Assembly: GCF_000378945.1 (NCBI RefSeq)
Contig: NZ_KB900539.1
Location: forward strand, 551,241-615,240
DNA from: Methyloversatilis universalis EHg5
GTDB taxonomy: Bacteria > Pseudomonadota > Gammaproteobacteria > Burkholderiales > Rhodocyclaceae
Reading direction: 5' to 3'
DNA length: 64,000 bases
Each line of letters opens with the position of its first letter. The first letter of the stretch is position 1. The notes under the pieces are model-generated. The model was not told the DNA's origin and did not search any database. It worked only from the letters and a program-made list of their open reading frames with translations. Positions 40,416-51,424 of this stretch are shown piece by piece. Made by a program: the position numbers and the translations under genes.

Positions 40416-41744
40416 ATGCGCGCACACAGACGCATTCATCCATGGCTTTTCGCAATGCTGGTCGGCGCCTCGTCGGCGGCCGGTGCGCAATCGCTGACCG
40501 ACGCCGCCGCGGCACATATCGATGCGGGCCGCTATGCGGCGGCCTACCAGATGCTGTCGGCGCAGGAATCCGAACGGGCCGGCGATCCACAGTTCGATCT
40601 GCTGCTGGGTATCGCGGCGCTGGAAGTCGGTCAGCACACGCGGGCAGTGTTCGCACTCGAACGCGTGCTGGCGCTGCAGCCGGACAACGCCCGGGCACGT
40701 GCCGAAATCGGCCGGGCCTATCTGCTGCTCGGTGAATCGGCCGGCGCACGGCGCGAACTTGAAGCGGTGCGTCGCCAGAACGTGCCGCCCGATGTTGCCC
40801 GTTCGATCGATCGCCTGCTGTCGGCGGTGGACCGGGCGCCGGTGCGCGGAGAAACCGCCTTCTCCGGCTATATCGAAGCTGCGGTCGGGCGCGATACCAA
40901 CGTGAACAGCGCCACCGGCAATTCGTCGGTCGCCATTCCCGGGCTGGGTGCCTTCCAGCTCGCACCGGGCAGCCGCAGCCGCGATGCGTGGTTTACCGCG
41001 CTGTCCGGCGGTGCCAACGTGCGGGTGCCGATCAATCCGGAATGGGCTTTCGTGGCCGGTGCGTCGGGTTCGGCCCGCTTCAACGGTGGCGCGTCCAGCT
41101 TCGACACCACCGCGGTGGACGGCAATGGCGGCGTGGCCTGGACGCGCGGCCCCAACCGGGTGACCGCGGTGCTGCAGCTCGGCATGTTCGAAGTCGATCA
41201 GGACAAGCTGCGCGATTACACCGGCGGCTCGGTGCAGTGGCAGCACACCCACGACGCGCGCAACCAGACCACGGTATTCGCCCAGCAGAGCCGGCTGCGC
41301 TACGAAGGCACGAACGATGTGCGCGACGTGAATCGCAACATCTATGGCGTGGGTCACGCGCATGTGCTGCCGAACGGGCAGACCATGCTGTTCGGCAGTT
41401 TCTATCTCGGTGCCGAGACCGGTCGCAAGGATCTGCCGTCAGGCGTGAACATCGCGGCCAACGAGATTGTCGGTTTCCGTGTGGGCGCGCAGCACACGCT
41501 GGACGAGCGGCTGCAGCTGTTCGGCGCGCTGGCGCACGAGGCGCGCGACTACAGCGCACTGGATCCGATCTTCGGCGTGCAGCGCGGCGACACGCTGACC
41601 TCGCTGTCGCTGGGCGCCAGCTACGCGGTGGCCAAGGAATGGCTGCTGACGCCGTCGGTGTCGCTGATCCGCAACGATTCGAACATCAGTCTGAACGAGT
41701 ACCGCCGCGGGGTTGCCCAGTTCGCGGTGCGTCGCACGTTCTAA
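40416..41744 (+). CDS. Slam-like outer-membrane protein (type XI secretion candidate)
   Basis: A 442-residue protein: signal peptide (about 1-25), an N-terminal TPR domain (about 28-140, e.g. AVFALERVLALQPDNARARAE) and a C-terminal beta-barrel (about 150-442) ending in a terminal Phe after NDSNISLNEYRRG. The barrel end and the TPR-plus-barrel layout match the surface lipoprotein assembly modulator (Slam) family, which moves lipidated or soluble cargo across the outer membrane. GGGAGG supports the ATG at 40416. The upstream 200 nt is AT-rich and probably holds the promoter. The likely cargo gene follows 11 nt later. Confidence 0.75.
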   Translation: MRAHRRIHPWLFAMLVGASSAAGAQSLTDAAAAHIDAGRYAAAYQMLSAQESERAGDPQFDLLLGIAALEVGQHTRAVFALERVLALQPDNARARAEIGRAYLLLGESAGARRELEAVRRQNVPPDVARSIDRLLSAVDRAPVRGETAFSGYIEAAVGRDTNVNSATGNSSVAIPGLGAFQLAPGSRSRDAWFTALSGGANVRVPINPEWAFVAGASGSARFNGGASSFDTTAVDGNGGVAWTRGPNRVTAVLQLGMFEVDQDKLRDYTGGSVQWQHTHDARNQTTVFAQQSRLRYEGTNDVRDVNRNIYGVGHAHVLPNGQTMLFGSFYLGAETGRKDLPSGVNIAANEIVGFRVGAQHTLDERLQLFGALAHEARDYSALDPIFGVQRGDTLTSLSLGASYAVAKEWLLTPSVSLIRNDSNISLNEYRRGVAQFAVRRTF

Positions 41745-41755
41745 GGAGCCCAGTC

Positions 41756-43138
41756 ATGGCGAAATCCTTCCGACCCGCACGCATCGCACTGGCCGTCGCA
41801 TCGGCTTTTCCGCTCTGTGCGCTGGCCAATCCGGCTGCCCGCGTCGAATTTACCGCTGGCGAAGTGCGTGCAACGGCGTCCGACGGCAGCAGCCGTGTGC
41901 TCGCGCGCGGCGCCCAGGTGGGCAGCGGCGACACGATAGACACCGGCAGCGGTCGTGCCCAGATGCGCTTCACCGACGGCGCGCTGGTGTCGCTGCAGCC
42001 GCAGACCCAGTTCCGCATCGACCAGTACGCCTTCGCTGGCAAGCCGGCCGAGGACCGCGGCTTCTTCAGCCTGATCAAGGGCGGGCTGCGCACCATCACC
42101 GGCCTGGTCGGCAAGGGCAATCGCGATGCCTACAAACTCACCACCTCGGTTGCCACCATAGGCATACGCGGTACCGAATATTCGGTGGCTTACGGCAACA
42201 GCATCAATGTCACCACCGGTGACGGCGCGGTCGACGTGTGCAACGGCGGCGGCTGCCTGACCGTGACCGATGGCCAGAGCGCCTATGTGGCTGACCAGAA
42301 CACGCCGCCGGTCATCATCGAGGTGAAGACCGATCTGCCGCCGCCGCCGCCGTCGAACAGCGGGCAGCTGACGCCGCCGGCCATCGATGACACTTTCCTG
42401 GTGTCGGAGAACCGCGGCGAAGGCGGCGGTCTGGACGTGCTGAACGGCTTTGCCGGTGGCCTGACCACCGGTGACGGCTTCTACGTGTTCGGCCAGTACA
42501 CCGACCAGTACGGTGGCTATGGCGGTCAGGTCCTGCTGTCTGCGGCCAGCGCCGAATTCAGTGGCTCCACGCTGGTCCGGGCGACGCAGGGGGGCAGCGA
42601 CTACACCGCAGTTTCCGTAGCCGAGTCGCATCAGGACGGCATCATCGGCTGGGGCCGCTGGGCGAGCGCCCAGTGCCTGGTCTGCAATACCGGGTCGCTG
42701 ACCGATGTGCACTACATCGTCGGCCGTCCGAGCACGGATCTGGCCGGTCTGACCGGCATGGTCGGCAACTACTCGCTGTCCGGCCACACGCTGCCCACCA
42801 CCAGTTCGGGCATTACCGGCGGGGCGGTGACCGGCATGATGATCGTCGACTTTTCGTCGTATTCGATGCTCGTGAACATGAATGTGAATGTGAGCACGAT
42901 CACCTTCGGGCTGCAGGGCGGCGGATCGGTCAGCGCGGGCGGCGCGGTGTTCGGTGGCGCGTTCAACAGCTGCAACAACTGTGGTGCCAACTGGTCGGGT
43001 GACTTCTCTGGTTTCTTTGCCGGGCCCGGCGGTGCCCGTGCCGGCATGCTGTACAACTTCAACAGCGACACCGCCAAGGGCACGGTGAGCGGGGCGGCTG
43101 TGTTTACGCAGACTTCGCTGAGCCAGCCCAGCCTCTGA
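41756..43138 (+). CDS. FecR-domain protein with Gly-rich barrel-like C terminus (possible Slam cargo)
   Basis: A 460-residue protein. Signal peptide (about 1-25, cleavage ALA-NP; no lipobox), a FecR domain (about 50-180; TSVATIGIRGTEY is characteristic), a poly-Pro linker (195-199), then a Gly/Ser-rich region. The end (about 350-460: DFSGFFAGPGG, YNFNSDTAKGTVSGAAVF) resembles the small TbpB-like barrel that closes Slam-dependent cargo. AAGGAG precedes the ATG at 41756. Adjacent to the Slam-like gene in the same operon. FecR domains usually act in signalling, so an exported FecR protein is unusual. Confidence 0.75.
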   Translation: MAKSFRPARIALAVASAFPLCALANPAARVEFTAGEVRATASDGSSRVLARGAQVGSGDTIDTGSGRAQMRFTDGALVSLQPQTQFRIDQYAFAGKPAEDRGFFSLIKGGLRTITGLVGKGNRDAYKLTTSVATIGIRGTEYSVAYGNSINVTTGDGAVDVCNGGGCLTVTDGQSAYVADQNTPPVIIEVKTDLPPPPPSNSGQLTPPAIDDTFLVSENRGEGGGLDVLNGFAGGLTTGDGFYVFGQYTDQYGGYGGQVLLSAASAEFSGSTLVRATQGGSDYTAVSVAESHQDGIIGWGRWASAQCLVCNTGSLTDVHYIVGRPSTDLAGLTGMVGNYSLSGHTLPTTSSGITGGAVTGMMIVDFSSYSMLVNMNVNVSTITFGLQGGGSVSAGGAVFGGAFNSCNNCGANWSGDFSGFFAGPGGARAGMLYNFNSDTAKGTVSGAAVFTQTSLSQPSL

Positions 43139-43146
43139 GCATGGCC

Positions 43147-43180
43147 CGCGACGGCGACGCATCGCCGTCGCGGCGATTTT
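43147..43180 (+). terminator. Rho-independent terminator after the FecR gene
   Basis: CGCGACGGCGA (43147-43157) and TCGCCGTCGCG (43162-43172) form a perfect 11-bp stem with a 4-nt loop, followed by GCGATTTT. It ends the Slam-like/FecR operon. Confidence 0.8.
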
Positions 43181-43272
43181 CATCGTCGGCAAGCGTCGTT
43201 CCCGGCGAACCTTTCGCGGCGTGGCGCTGTCTCGTTGAAGCCTGTAGGTGACACAACAACGAGAACACAGCC

Positions 43273-44922
43273 ATGCCTCATCACACCCCACTCATCGCCA
43301 CCATCGTTGGCGGCCTCGTGCTGGCCTTCATTTTCGGCGCGCTGGCCCAGCGCCTGCGCATGCCGCCACTGGTCGGCTATCTGATCGCCGGCATCGCGGT
43401 CGGTCCGCACACGCCGGGTTTCGTCGCCGACGGGGCGCTTGCCCAGGAACTGGCCGAAATCGGCGTCATCCTGCTCATGTTCGGCGTCGGCCTGCATTTC
43501 TCGATCAAGGACCTGATGTCGGTGAAGGCCATCGCCATTCCGGGCGCGGTGGTACAGATCGCGATCGCCACGCTGATGGGCATGGGGCTGGCCTGGCTCA
43601 TGGGCTGGGCGCCGGGCGCCGGCCTGGTGTTCGGTCTGGCGCTGTCGGTCGCCAGCACGGTGGTGCTGCTCACCGCACTGCAGGAGCGACGGCTGGAAAT
43701 GACCCGTCGCGGGCGCATCGCGGTCGGCTGGCTCATCGTCGAGGACATTGCGATGGTGCTGGCGCTGGTGCTCATTCCTGCGCTCAGCGGTCTGCTCGGT
43801 GGCAGTGGCGAACAGCTGTCGGGTGAGGCGCTGGCGAAGACGCTGGCGCTCACGCTGGGCAAGGTGGTGGCCTTTGTCGCGGTCATGCTGGTGGTGGGGC
43901 GCCGGGTCATTCCGTGGGTGCTGGAGCGCATCGCAGACACCGGTTCGCGCGAACTGTTCCGGCTTGGCGTGCTGGCCATCGCGCTCGGTTTCGCGCTCGG
44001 TTCGGCCTATGTGTTCGGCGTGTCGTTCGCGCTCGGCGCCTTCTTCGCCGGCATGATCCTCAGTGAATCCGAACTGTCGCATCGTGCGGCCGAAGAGTCG
44101 CTGCCCTTGCGCGACGCCTTCGCGGTGCTGTTCTTCGTGTCGGTCGGCATGCTGTTCGATCCGGCCATCGTGCTGCGCGAGCCGCTGTGGGTGCTGGCTA
44201 CGGTATTCATCATCGTGATCGGCAAGTCCATCGCCGCCGCCTTCATCGTGCGTGCCTTCGGCTACCCGCTGGGCACCGCGCTCACCATTTCGGTCAGCCT
44301 GGCGCAGATCGGCGAGTTCTCCTTCATTCTCGCGACCTTGGGCCTGTCGCTGGGTCTGCTGCCGGAGGCGGGGCGTGATCTCATTCTGGGCGGTGCGCTG
44401 CTGTCCATCCTGCTCAACCCTGTGCTGTTTGTGCTGCTGGACCGCATGCAGCCGTGGCTGGACGCGCGGGCGGGGCAGGTGACGGAGCCGACGGGCACCC
44501 GCATGCCGGAGGCCGGTCATGTGGTGCTGGTCGGTTTCGGCCGGGTGGGTCACCGCATCGTGATGGCGCTGCAGGAGCAGGGGCGTGCCTTTGTGGTGAT
44601 CGAGGACCACGCCGAAGTGGTGAAAGCGCTGCAGTCTGATGGCATTCCGGCGCTGTATGGCAACGGCGCGGCGCCCGGCATGATGGAAGCGGCAAACATC
44701 GCGGGTGCTCGCCATCTGCTGGTGGCGATACCGGATGCGCTGGAGGCCGGGCAGATCATCGAGCACGCGCGCAAGCTCAATCCGGATATCGAGGTGGTGG
44801 CGCGCGCCTATACCGATGCCGAAGTGGAGCACCTGCAGAAGCACGGGGCCAGCCACACCGTGATCGGTGAAACCGAAATCGCGCTGGGCATGGCGCGTCA
44901 CGCGCTGGCCCAGGCCCACTGA
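43273..44922 (+). CDS. Kef-type cation/proton antiporter with RCK domain
   Basis: A 549-residue CPA2 transporter: twelve or so TM segments (about 5-390), with VGYLIAGIAVGPHTPG and FFVSVGMLFDP typical of the family. An RCK/TrkA-N domain follows (about 410-540) with the nucleotide-binding GFGRVG. It probably mediates K+ efflux or K+/H+ exchange gated by nucleotide or glutathione adducts, similar to YbaL/KefC. Transcribed alone after the terminator; it converges with marC. Confidence 0.92.
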   Translation: MPHHTPLIATIVGGLVLAFIFGALAQRLRMPPLVGYLIAGIAVGPHTPGFVADGALAQELAEIGVILLMFGVGLHFSIKDLMSVKAIAIPGAVVQIAIATLMGMGLAWLMGWAPGAGLVFGLALSVASTVVLLTALQERRLEMTRRGRIAVGWLIVEDIAMVLALVLIPALSGLLGGSGEQLSGEALAKTLALTLGKVVAFVAVMLVVGRRVIPWVLERIADTGSRELFRLGVLAIALGFALGSAYVFGVSFALGAFFAGMILSESELSHRAAEESLPLRDAFAVLFFVSVGMLFDPAIVLREPLWVLATVFIIVIGKSIAAAFIVRAFGYPLGTALTISVSLAQIGEFSFILATLGLSLGLLPEAGRDLILGGALLSILLNPVLFVLLDRMQPWLDARAGQVTEPTGTRMPEAGHVVLVGFGRVGHRIVMALQEQGRAFVVIEDHAEVVKALQSDGIPALYGNGAAPGMMEAANIAGARHLLVAIPDALEAGQIIEHARKLNPDIEVVARAYTDAEVEHLQKHGASHTVIGETEIALGMARHALAQAH

Positions 44923-44937
44923 CAGCGGGCCGCAGGG

Positions 44938-45540
44938 TCAGCTCTGGAGCGAGGCGACGAAGCTGCGCAGGCCGGTCAGCAGCATTTCCACCGCCACCGC
45001 GCACAGCAGCAGGCCCATCAGGCGCTCCAGCGCCGCGGTACCGCGTTCGCCCAGCCGGCGGATCAGCGGGCCGGCAGCCAGCAGAACGCAGGTGGTGATG
45101 GTCATGGCCGCGCTCATGGCACCGGCCCAGGTCCAGAAGCGCTCCGGTTCGCGCGACACCAGCAGCATCACCATGGCCATCGCCGACGGTCCGGCGATCA
45201 GCGGGATGGCGAGCGGTACGACGAAGGGCTCGCCGCCTGACCACTCGCCGAATACGCCGGCCGGCTGCGGAAAAATCATGCGCAGCGCGATCAGGAACAG
45301 CAGCACGCCGCCAGCGATGCCGAGCGAGGTCTGTGACAGCTGCAGCACCCGCATCACCGACTCGCCGGCCCACATGAAAAGCAGCAGCGCCAGCCAGGCG
45401 AAGAAGCACTCGCGCAGCACCACGCGTTGACGGCGCGCTTTCGGCACATCCTTCAGCAGCACGGTCATGACCGGCGCGTTGCCGAACGGATCGAACAGCA
45501 GCAGAAGCAGGATGCTGGCGGAGAGGAAGCTGTCGGACAA
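44938..45540 (-). CDS. MarC-family integral membrane protein
   Basis: A 200-residue protein with six predicted TM segments and the family signatures LLFDPFGNAPV near the N terminus and IPLIAGPSAMAMVM in the middle. Transport function is suspected for the family but not established. The only suitable start is a TTG at 45540, with a weak ribosome-binding site. It is transcribed towards the Kef gene. Confidence 0.88.
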   Translation of the reverse strand: MSDSFLSASILLLLLFDPFGNAPVMTVLLKDVPKARRQRVVLRECFFAWLALLLFMWAGESVMRVLQLSQTSLGIAGGVLLFLIALRMIFPQPAGVFGEWSGGEPFVVPLAIPLIAGPSAMAMVMLLVSREPERFWTWAGAMSAAMTITTCVLLAAGPLIRRLGERGTAALERLMGLLLCAVAVEMLLTGLRSFVASLQS

Positions 45541-45565
45541 TTCCGGGGGCTAGGGGCTAGGGGCC

Positions 45566-45583
45566 GGGATGGCGTGCCATCCC
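45566..45583 (-). terminator. Short perfect hairpin downstream of proA
   Basis: GGGATGGC (45566-45573) and GCCATCCC (45576-45583) form an 8-bp stem 11 nt after the proA stop. No T-run follows, so terminator function is uncertain. A small tandem GGGGCTA repeat lies beside it. Confidence 0.4.
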
Positions 45584-45593
45584 GTCGCCGGGT

Positions 45594-46850
45594 TCAGCTG
45601 CGCACGTGGCCGTCGCCCAGCACCACCCATTTCTGGCTGGTGAGACCGTCGAGGCCGACCGGGCCGCGGGCGTGGATCTTGTCGGTCGAAATGCCGATTT
45701 CCGCACCCAGCCCGTACTCGAAGCCGTCGGCGAAGCGGGTCGACGCATTGATCATGACCGAAGCTGAATCGACTTCGCGGATGAAGCGCATCGCCCGCGT
45801 GTGGTTTTCGCTGACGATGGCGTCGGTGTGCTGCGAACTCCAGCGGTTGATGTGGGCGATCGCGTCGTCCAGCGTATCGACGATGCGCACTGCGAGGATG
45901 GGCGCCAGGTATTCGGTCGCCCAGTCTTCCTCGGTCGCCGCCTTCATCGCCGGCACCAGCGCGCGGGCGCGTTCGCAGCCGCGCAGTTCCACGCCCTTGC
46001 CGAGGTAGATGTCGGCCAGCCGGCCCAGCACGCGGGGCGCCGCGGCCACGTGCACCAGCAGCGTTTCCATCGTGTTGCAGGTGCCGTAGCGGTGGGTCTT
46101 GGCGTTGTCGGCGATGCGCACCGCCTTGTCATCGTCGGCGAACTCGTCGATATAGACGTGGCAGTTGCCGTCCAGGTGCTTGATCACCGGCACCTTGGCT
46201 TCGCGCGAAATGCGCTCGATCAGGCCCTTGCCGCCGCGCGGCACGATCACGTCGACGAATTCCGGCATCGTGATCAGCGCGCCGACCGCCGCGCGGTCGG
46301 TGGTGTCGACCACTTGTACCGCGGTTTCCGGCAGGCCGGCGGCGACCAGGCCCTCGCGCACGCAGGCGGCGACCGCCTGATTGCAGCGCGCCGCCTCTGA
46401 ACCGCCACGCAGGATGGCGGCGTTGCCGCTCTTCAGGCACAGCGCGGCGGCGTCGGCTGTCACGTTCGGGCGGGCTTCGTAAATGATGCCGATCACGCCC
46501 AGCGGCACCCGCATCTTGCCCACCGTGATGCCGGTCGGGCGGCGCTTGAAATCGGTCATTTCGCCGACCGGGTCGGGCAGGGCAGCGACCTGTTCCAGAC
46601 CTTGCGCCATCGCTTCGACGCCCTTGGCGGTCAGCGTCAGGCGGTCGATCATGGCCGCGTCCAGGCCATTGGCACGCGCTGCTTCGACATCCGCAGTGTT
46701 GGCTTCGAGCAGCTGCGGAGCCCGTTCGCGCAGCAGCGCGGCGATGCGGTTGAGCGCGTCGTTCTTGGCAGCGGTGGAGGCCTGCGAAACGATGCGCGAG
46801 GCGGCGCGGGCCTGACGGCCCAGCGTGGTCATGTAGTCCTGGATGTCCAT
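45594..46850 (-). CDS. proA: Glutamate-5-semialdehyde dehydrogenase (gamma-glutamyl phosphate reductase)
   Basis: A 418-residue enzyme of proline synthesis, reducing gamma-glutamyl phosphate with NADPH. The ALDH-fold motifs are present: catalytic Cys in [26 protein letters not shown] and the C-terminal [13 protein letters not shown]. The start at 46850 ([11 protein letters not shown]) was chosen from family length with GGGAAT upstream. It lies 96 nt after holA on the same strand. Confidence 0.96.
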   Translation of the reverse strand: MDIQDYMTTLGRQARAASRIVSQASTAAKNDALNRIAALLRERAPQLLEANTADVEAARANGLDAAMIDRLTLTAKGVEAMAQGLEQVAALPDPVGEMTDFKRRPTGITVGKMRVPLGVIGIIYEARPNVTADAAALCLKSGNAAILRGGSEAARCNQAVAACVREGLVAAGLPETAVQVVDTTDRAAVGALITMPEFVDVIVPRGGKGLIERISREAKVPVIKHLDGNCHVYIDEFADDDKAVRIADNAKTHRYGTCNTMETLLVHVAAAPRVLGRLADIYLGKGVELRGCERARALVPAMKAATEEDWATEYLAPILAVRIVDTLDDAIAHINRWSSQHTDAIVSENHTRAMRFIREVDSASVMINASTRFADGFEYGLGAEIGISTDKIHARGPVGLDGLTSQKWVVLGDGHVRS

Positions 46851-46946
46851 CTTGATTCCCGAAATGCTCCGGCCGCGCGTTTCATCGAAATTGCGGCCAA
46901 ACACGGATGAAAGCAGAAAGCGCGGCGACTTGCCAGTCAGCCGCGC

Positions 46947-47951
46947 TCAGCGGGCGCAGAGGCGCAGCGCGATCTGCAGGAACTCATCCCACACGTCGCC
47001 GCGGGCCACGCCCTTGATCATGCGGTCCAGCCGCGCGGCCTGCATCAGCGCGGTGCGGGGGGCCGACGAGGACAGGCGCTGCAGCGCCCGCTTGTAAGGC
47101 GATTGGCGGGCGCCGAAGATGCGCGCCGCGGCCAGCGCGTCGTCGGCGCTGCGGCCGGCATCCATTTCGGCGCGCGCGGTGGCCAGCACACGCAGTTCCG
47201 ACACCACGATCCACAGGATGAGCGGCGCCGCCACGCCTTCGGCGCGCAGGCCGTCGAGCAGCCGGCTGGCGCGTGCGGCGTCACCGGCGAGCAGGGCCTG
47301 CCGCAGGTCGTCTACGTCGTAGCGGGCGACGTCCATCACTGCGTTGCGCACCTGTTCCAGAGTCAGTTCGCCCGGCGGGTGCAGCAGTGCGAGCTTCATC
47401 ACTTCCTGATTGGCGGCCAGCAGATTGCCTTCGACGTGACCGGCCATGAATTCCAGCGCGTCCGGCGTGGCGGTCTGCTGCTGGCGCGCCAGACGGCCGG
47501 CCAGCCAGGCGGGCAGGCGGTCGAGACCGGGGGCGTTCAGTTCCATCTCGACGCCGTGCTGGATCAGTGCGGCGAACCAGGCGCTCTTCTTCGCCTTCCA
47601 GTCCATCAGCGGCAGCGTGACCAGGGTCAGCGTGCCGGCCGGCGGATTGGCGGCGTAGCGGGCCAGCGCGTCGCTGCCTTCGCGGCCCGGTTTGCCGGTC
47701 GGTATGCGCAGGTCGATCAGCTTGTCGCCGCCGAACAGCGACATGTTGCCGGCCGCTTCGGCCAGCGCCGACCACTTGAAGTACTGGGTCACCACCAGCA
47801 CGTCGCGTTCGCCGAAACCGCGCGTGCGCGCGGCGGCGCGTATCGCGTCGGCCGCCTCGATCACCAGCAGTGGCTCGTCGCCGTGCAGCACATAGAGCGG
47901 CGCGAGCGTGCCCTTCAGGTGGGCATCCAGCTGGTCGGCGCGCAGAGCCAT
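46947..47951 (-). CDS. holA: DNA polymerase III delta subunit
   Basis: A 334-residue clamp-loader subunit that opens the beta clamp. The family start MALRADQLDAHLKGTLAPLYVLHGDEPLL is clear. An inactive AAA+ fold follows, then the C-terminal helical collar. It is 5 nt after lptE and in the leuS-lptE-holA order common in proteobacteria. Confidence 0.95.
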   Translation of the reverse strand: MALRADQLDAHLKGTLAPLYVLHGDEPLLVIEAADAIRAAARTRGFGERDVLVVTQYFKWSALAEAAGNMSLFGGDKLIDLRIPTGKPGREGSDALARYAANPPAGTLTLVTLPLMDWKAKKSAWFAALIQHGVEMELNAPGLDRLPAWLAGRLARQQQTATPDALEFMAGHVEGNLLAANQEVMKLALLHPPGELTLEQVRNAVMDVARYDVDDLRQALLAGDAARASRLLDGLRAEGVAAPLILWIVVSELRVLATARAEMDAGRSADDALAAARIFGARQSPYKRALQRLSSSAPRTALMQAARLDRMIKGVARGDVWDEFLQIALRLCAR

Positions 47952-47956
47952 GCGGA

Positions 47957-48478
47957 TCAGCTGGCCTGCGGCCGCTTGAGCGCCTGCAGCCGACGCAGCA
48001 GCTGCTGCACCAGATCGGTCCGCATTTCGCTCTGCAGCGTCAGTTCTTCCTGCTGCTTGGCCAGCAGTTCGGCATCGCTGTAGGTCAGATCGCGCCGGAT
48101 CTCTATCAGGGTTTCCGGAATCAGTTCGGTGTGGTCCTGCGTGCGTACGCGGAATTTCACCTTCTGCCGCAGTTGGTATTCGCGCACGCGGCCGGCTGAG
48201 TTCAGGCTCAGGATGACTTTTTCGAACCTGTTGTCGATGATGTCCAGGATGGCATCGGCCGCAGAAGGCTGGTCGGCGATCTGGGTCGTACTCTGGGTCA
48301 CCACTGCGAGGCGGATCTGGTCTACCAGTTCCGCCTGATTGCGCGGGGCGTTCACGTACAGCGTGCGGAAGGGCAGGTCGCGCACGCCCTGCAGCCGGAA
48401 GCCGCAGGCCGCGAGCGGCAGGGTGGCGAGCGCGGCCAGCAGCAGGCCACGGCGCGAAGTATCGACGAATGCGCTCAC
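47957..48478 (-). CDS. lptE: LPS-assembly lipoprotein LptE
   Basis: A 173-residue outer-membrane lipoprotein (lipobox LAAC followed by GFRLQG, the LptE signature) that plugs the LptD barrel and helps insert lipopolysaccharide. The start is a GTG at 48478 preceded by AGGAG. It lies between leuS (14 nt upstream) and holA. Confidence 0.95.
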   Translation of the reverse strand: MSAFVDTSRRGLLLAALATLPLAACGFRLQGVRDLPFRTLYVNAPRNQAELVDQIRLAVVTQSTTQIADQPSAADAILDIIDNRFEKVILSLNSAGRVREYQLRQKVKFRVRTQDHTELIPETLIEIRRDLTYSDAELLAKQQEELTLQSEMRTDLVQQLLRRLQALKRPQAS

Positions 48479-48492
48479 GGAGTTCTCCTGCC

Positions 48493-51369
<2,877 letters not shown>

Positions 51370-51424
51370 TCACCGCCGCCGCCCGGGGCAGACCGCGCCC
51401 CGGTGCGCCGGTAGAATCGTGCGC

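Noticed and set aside
45541-45593. GGGGCTA tandem repeats as a mobile-element trace
   Set aside because: Only two short copies in a 53-bp gap beside a hairpin, with no transposase or target duplication.
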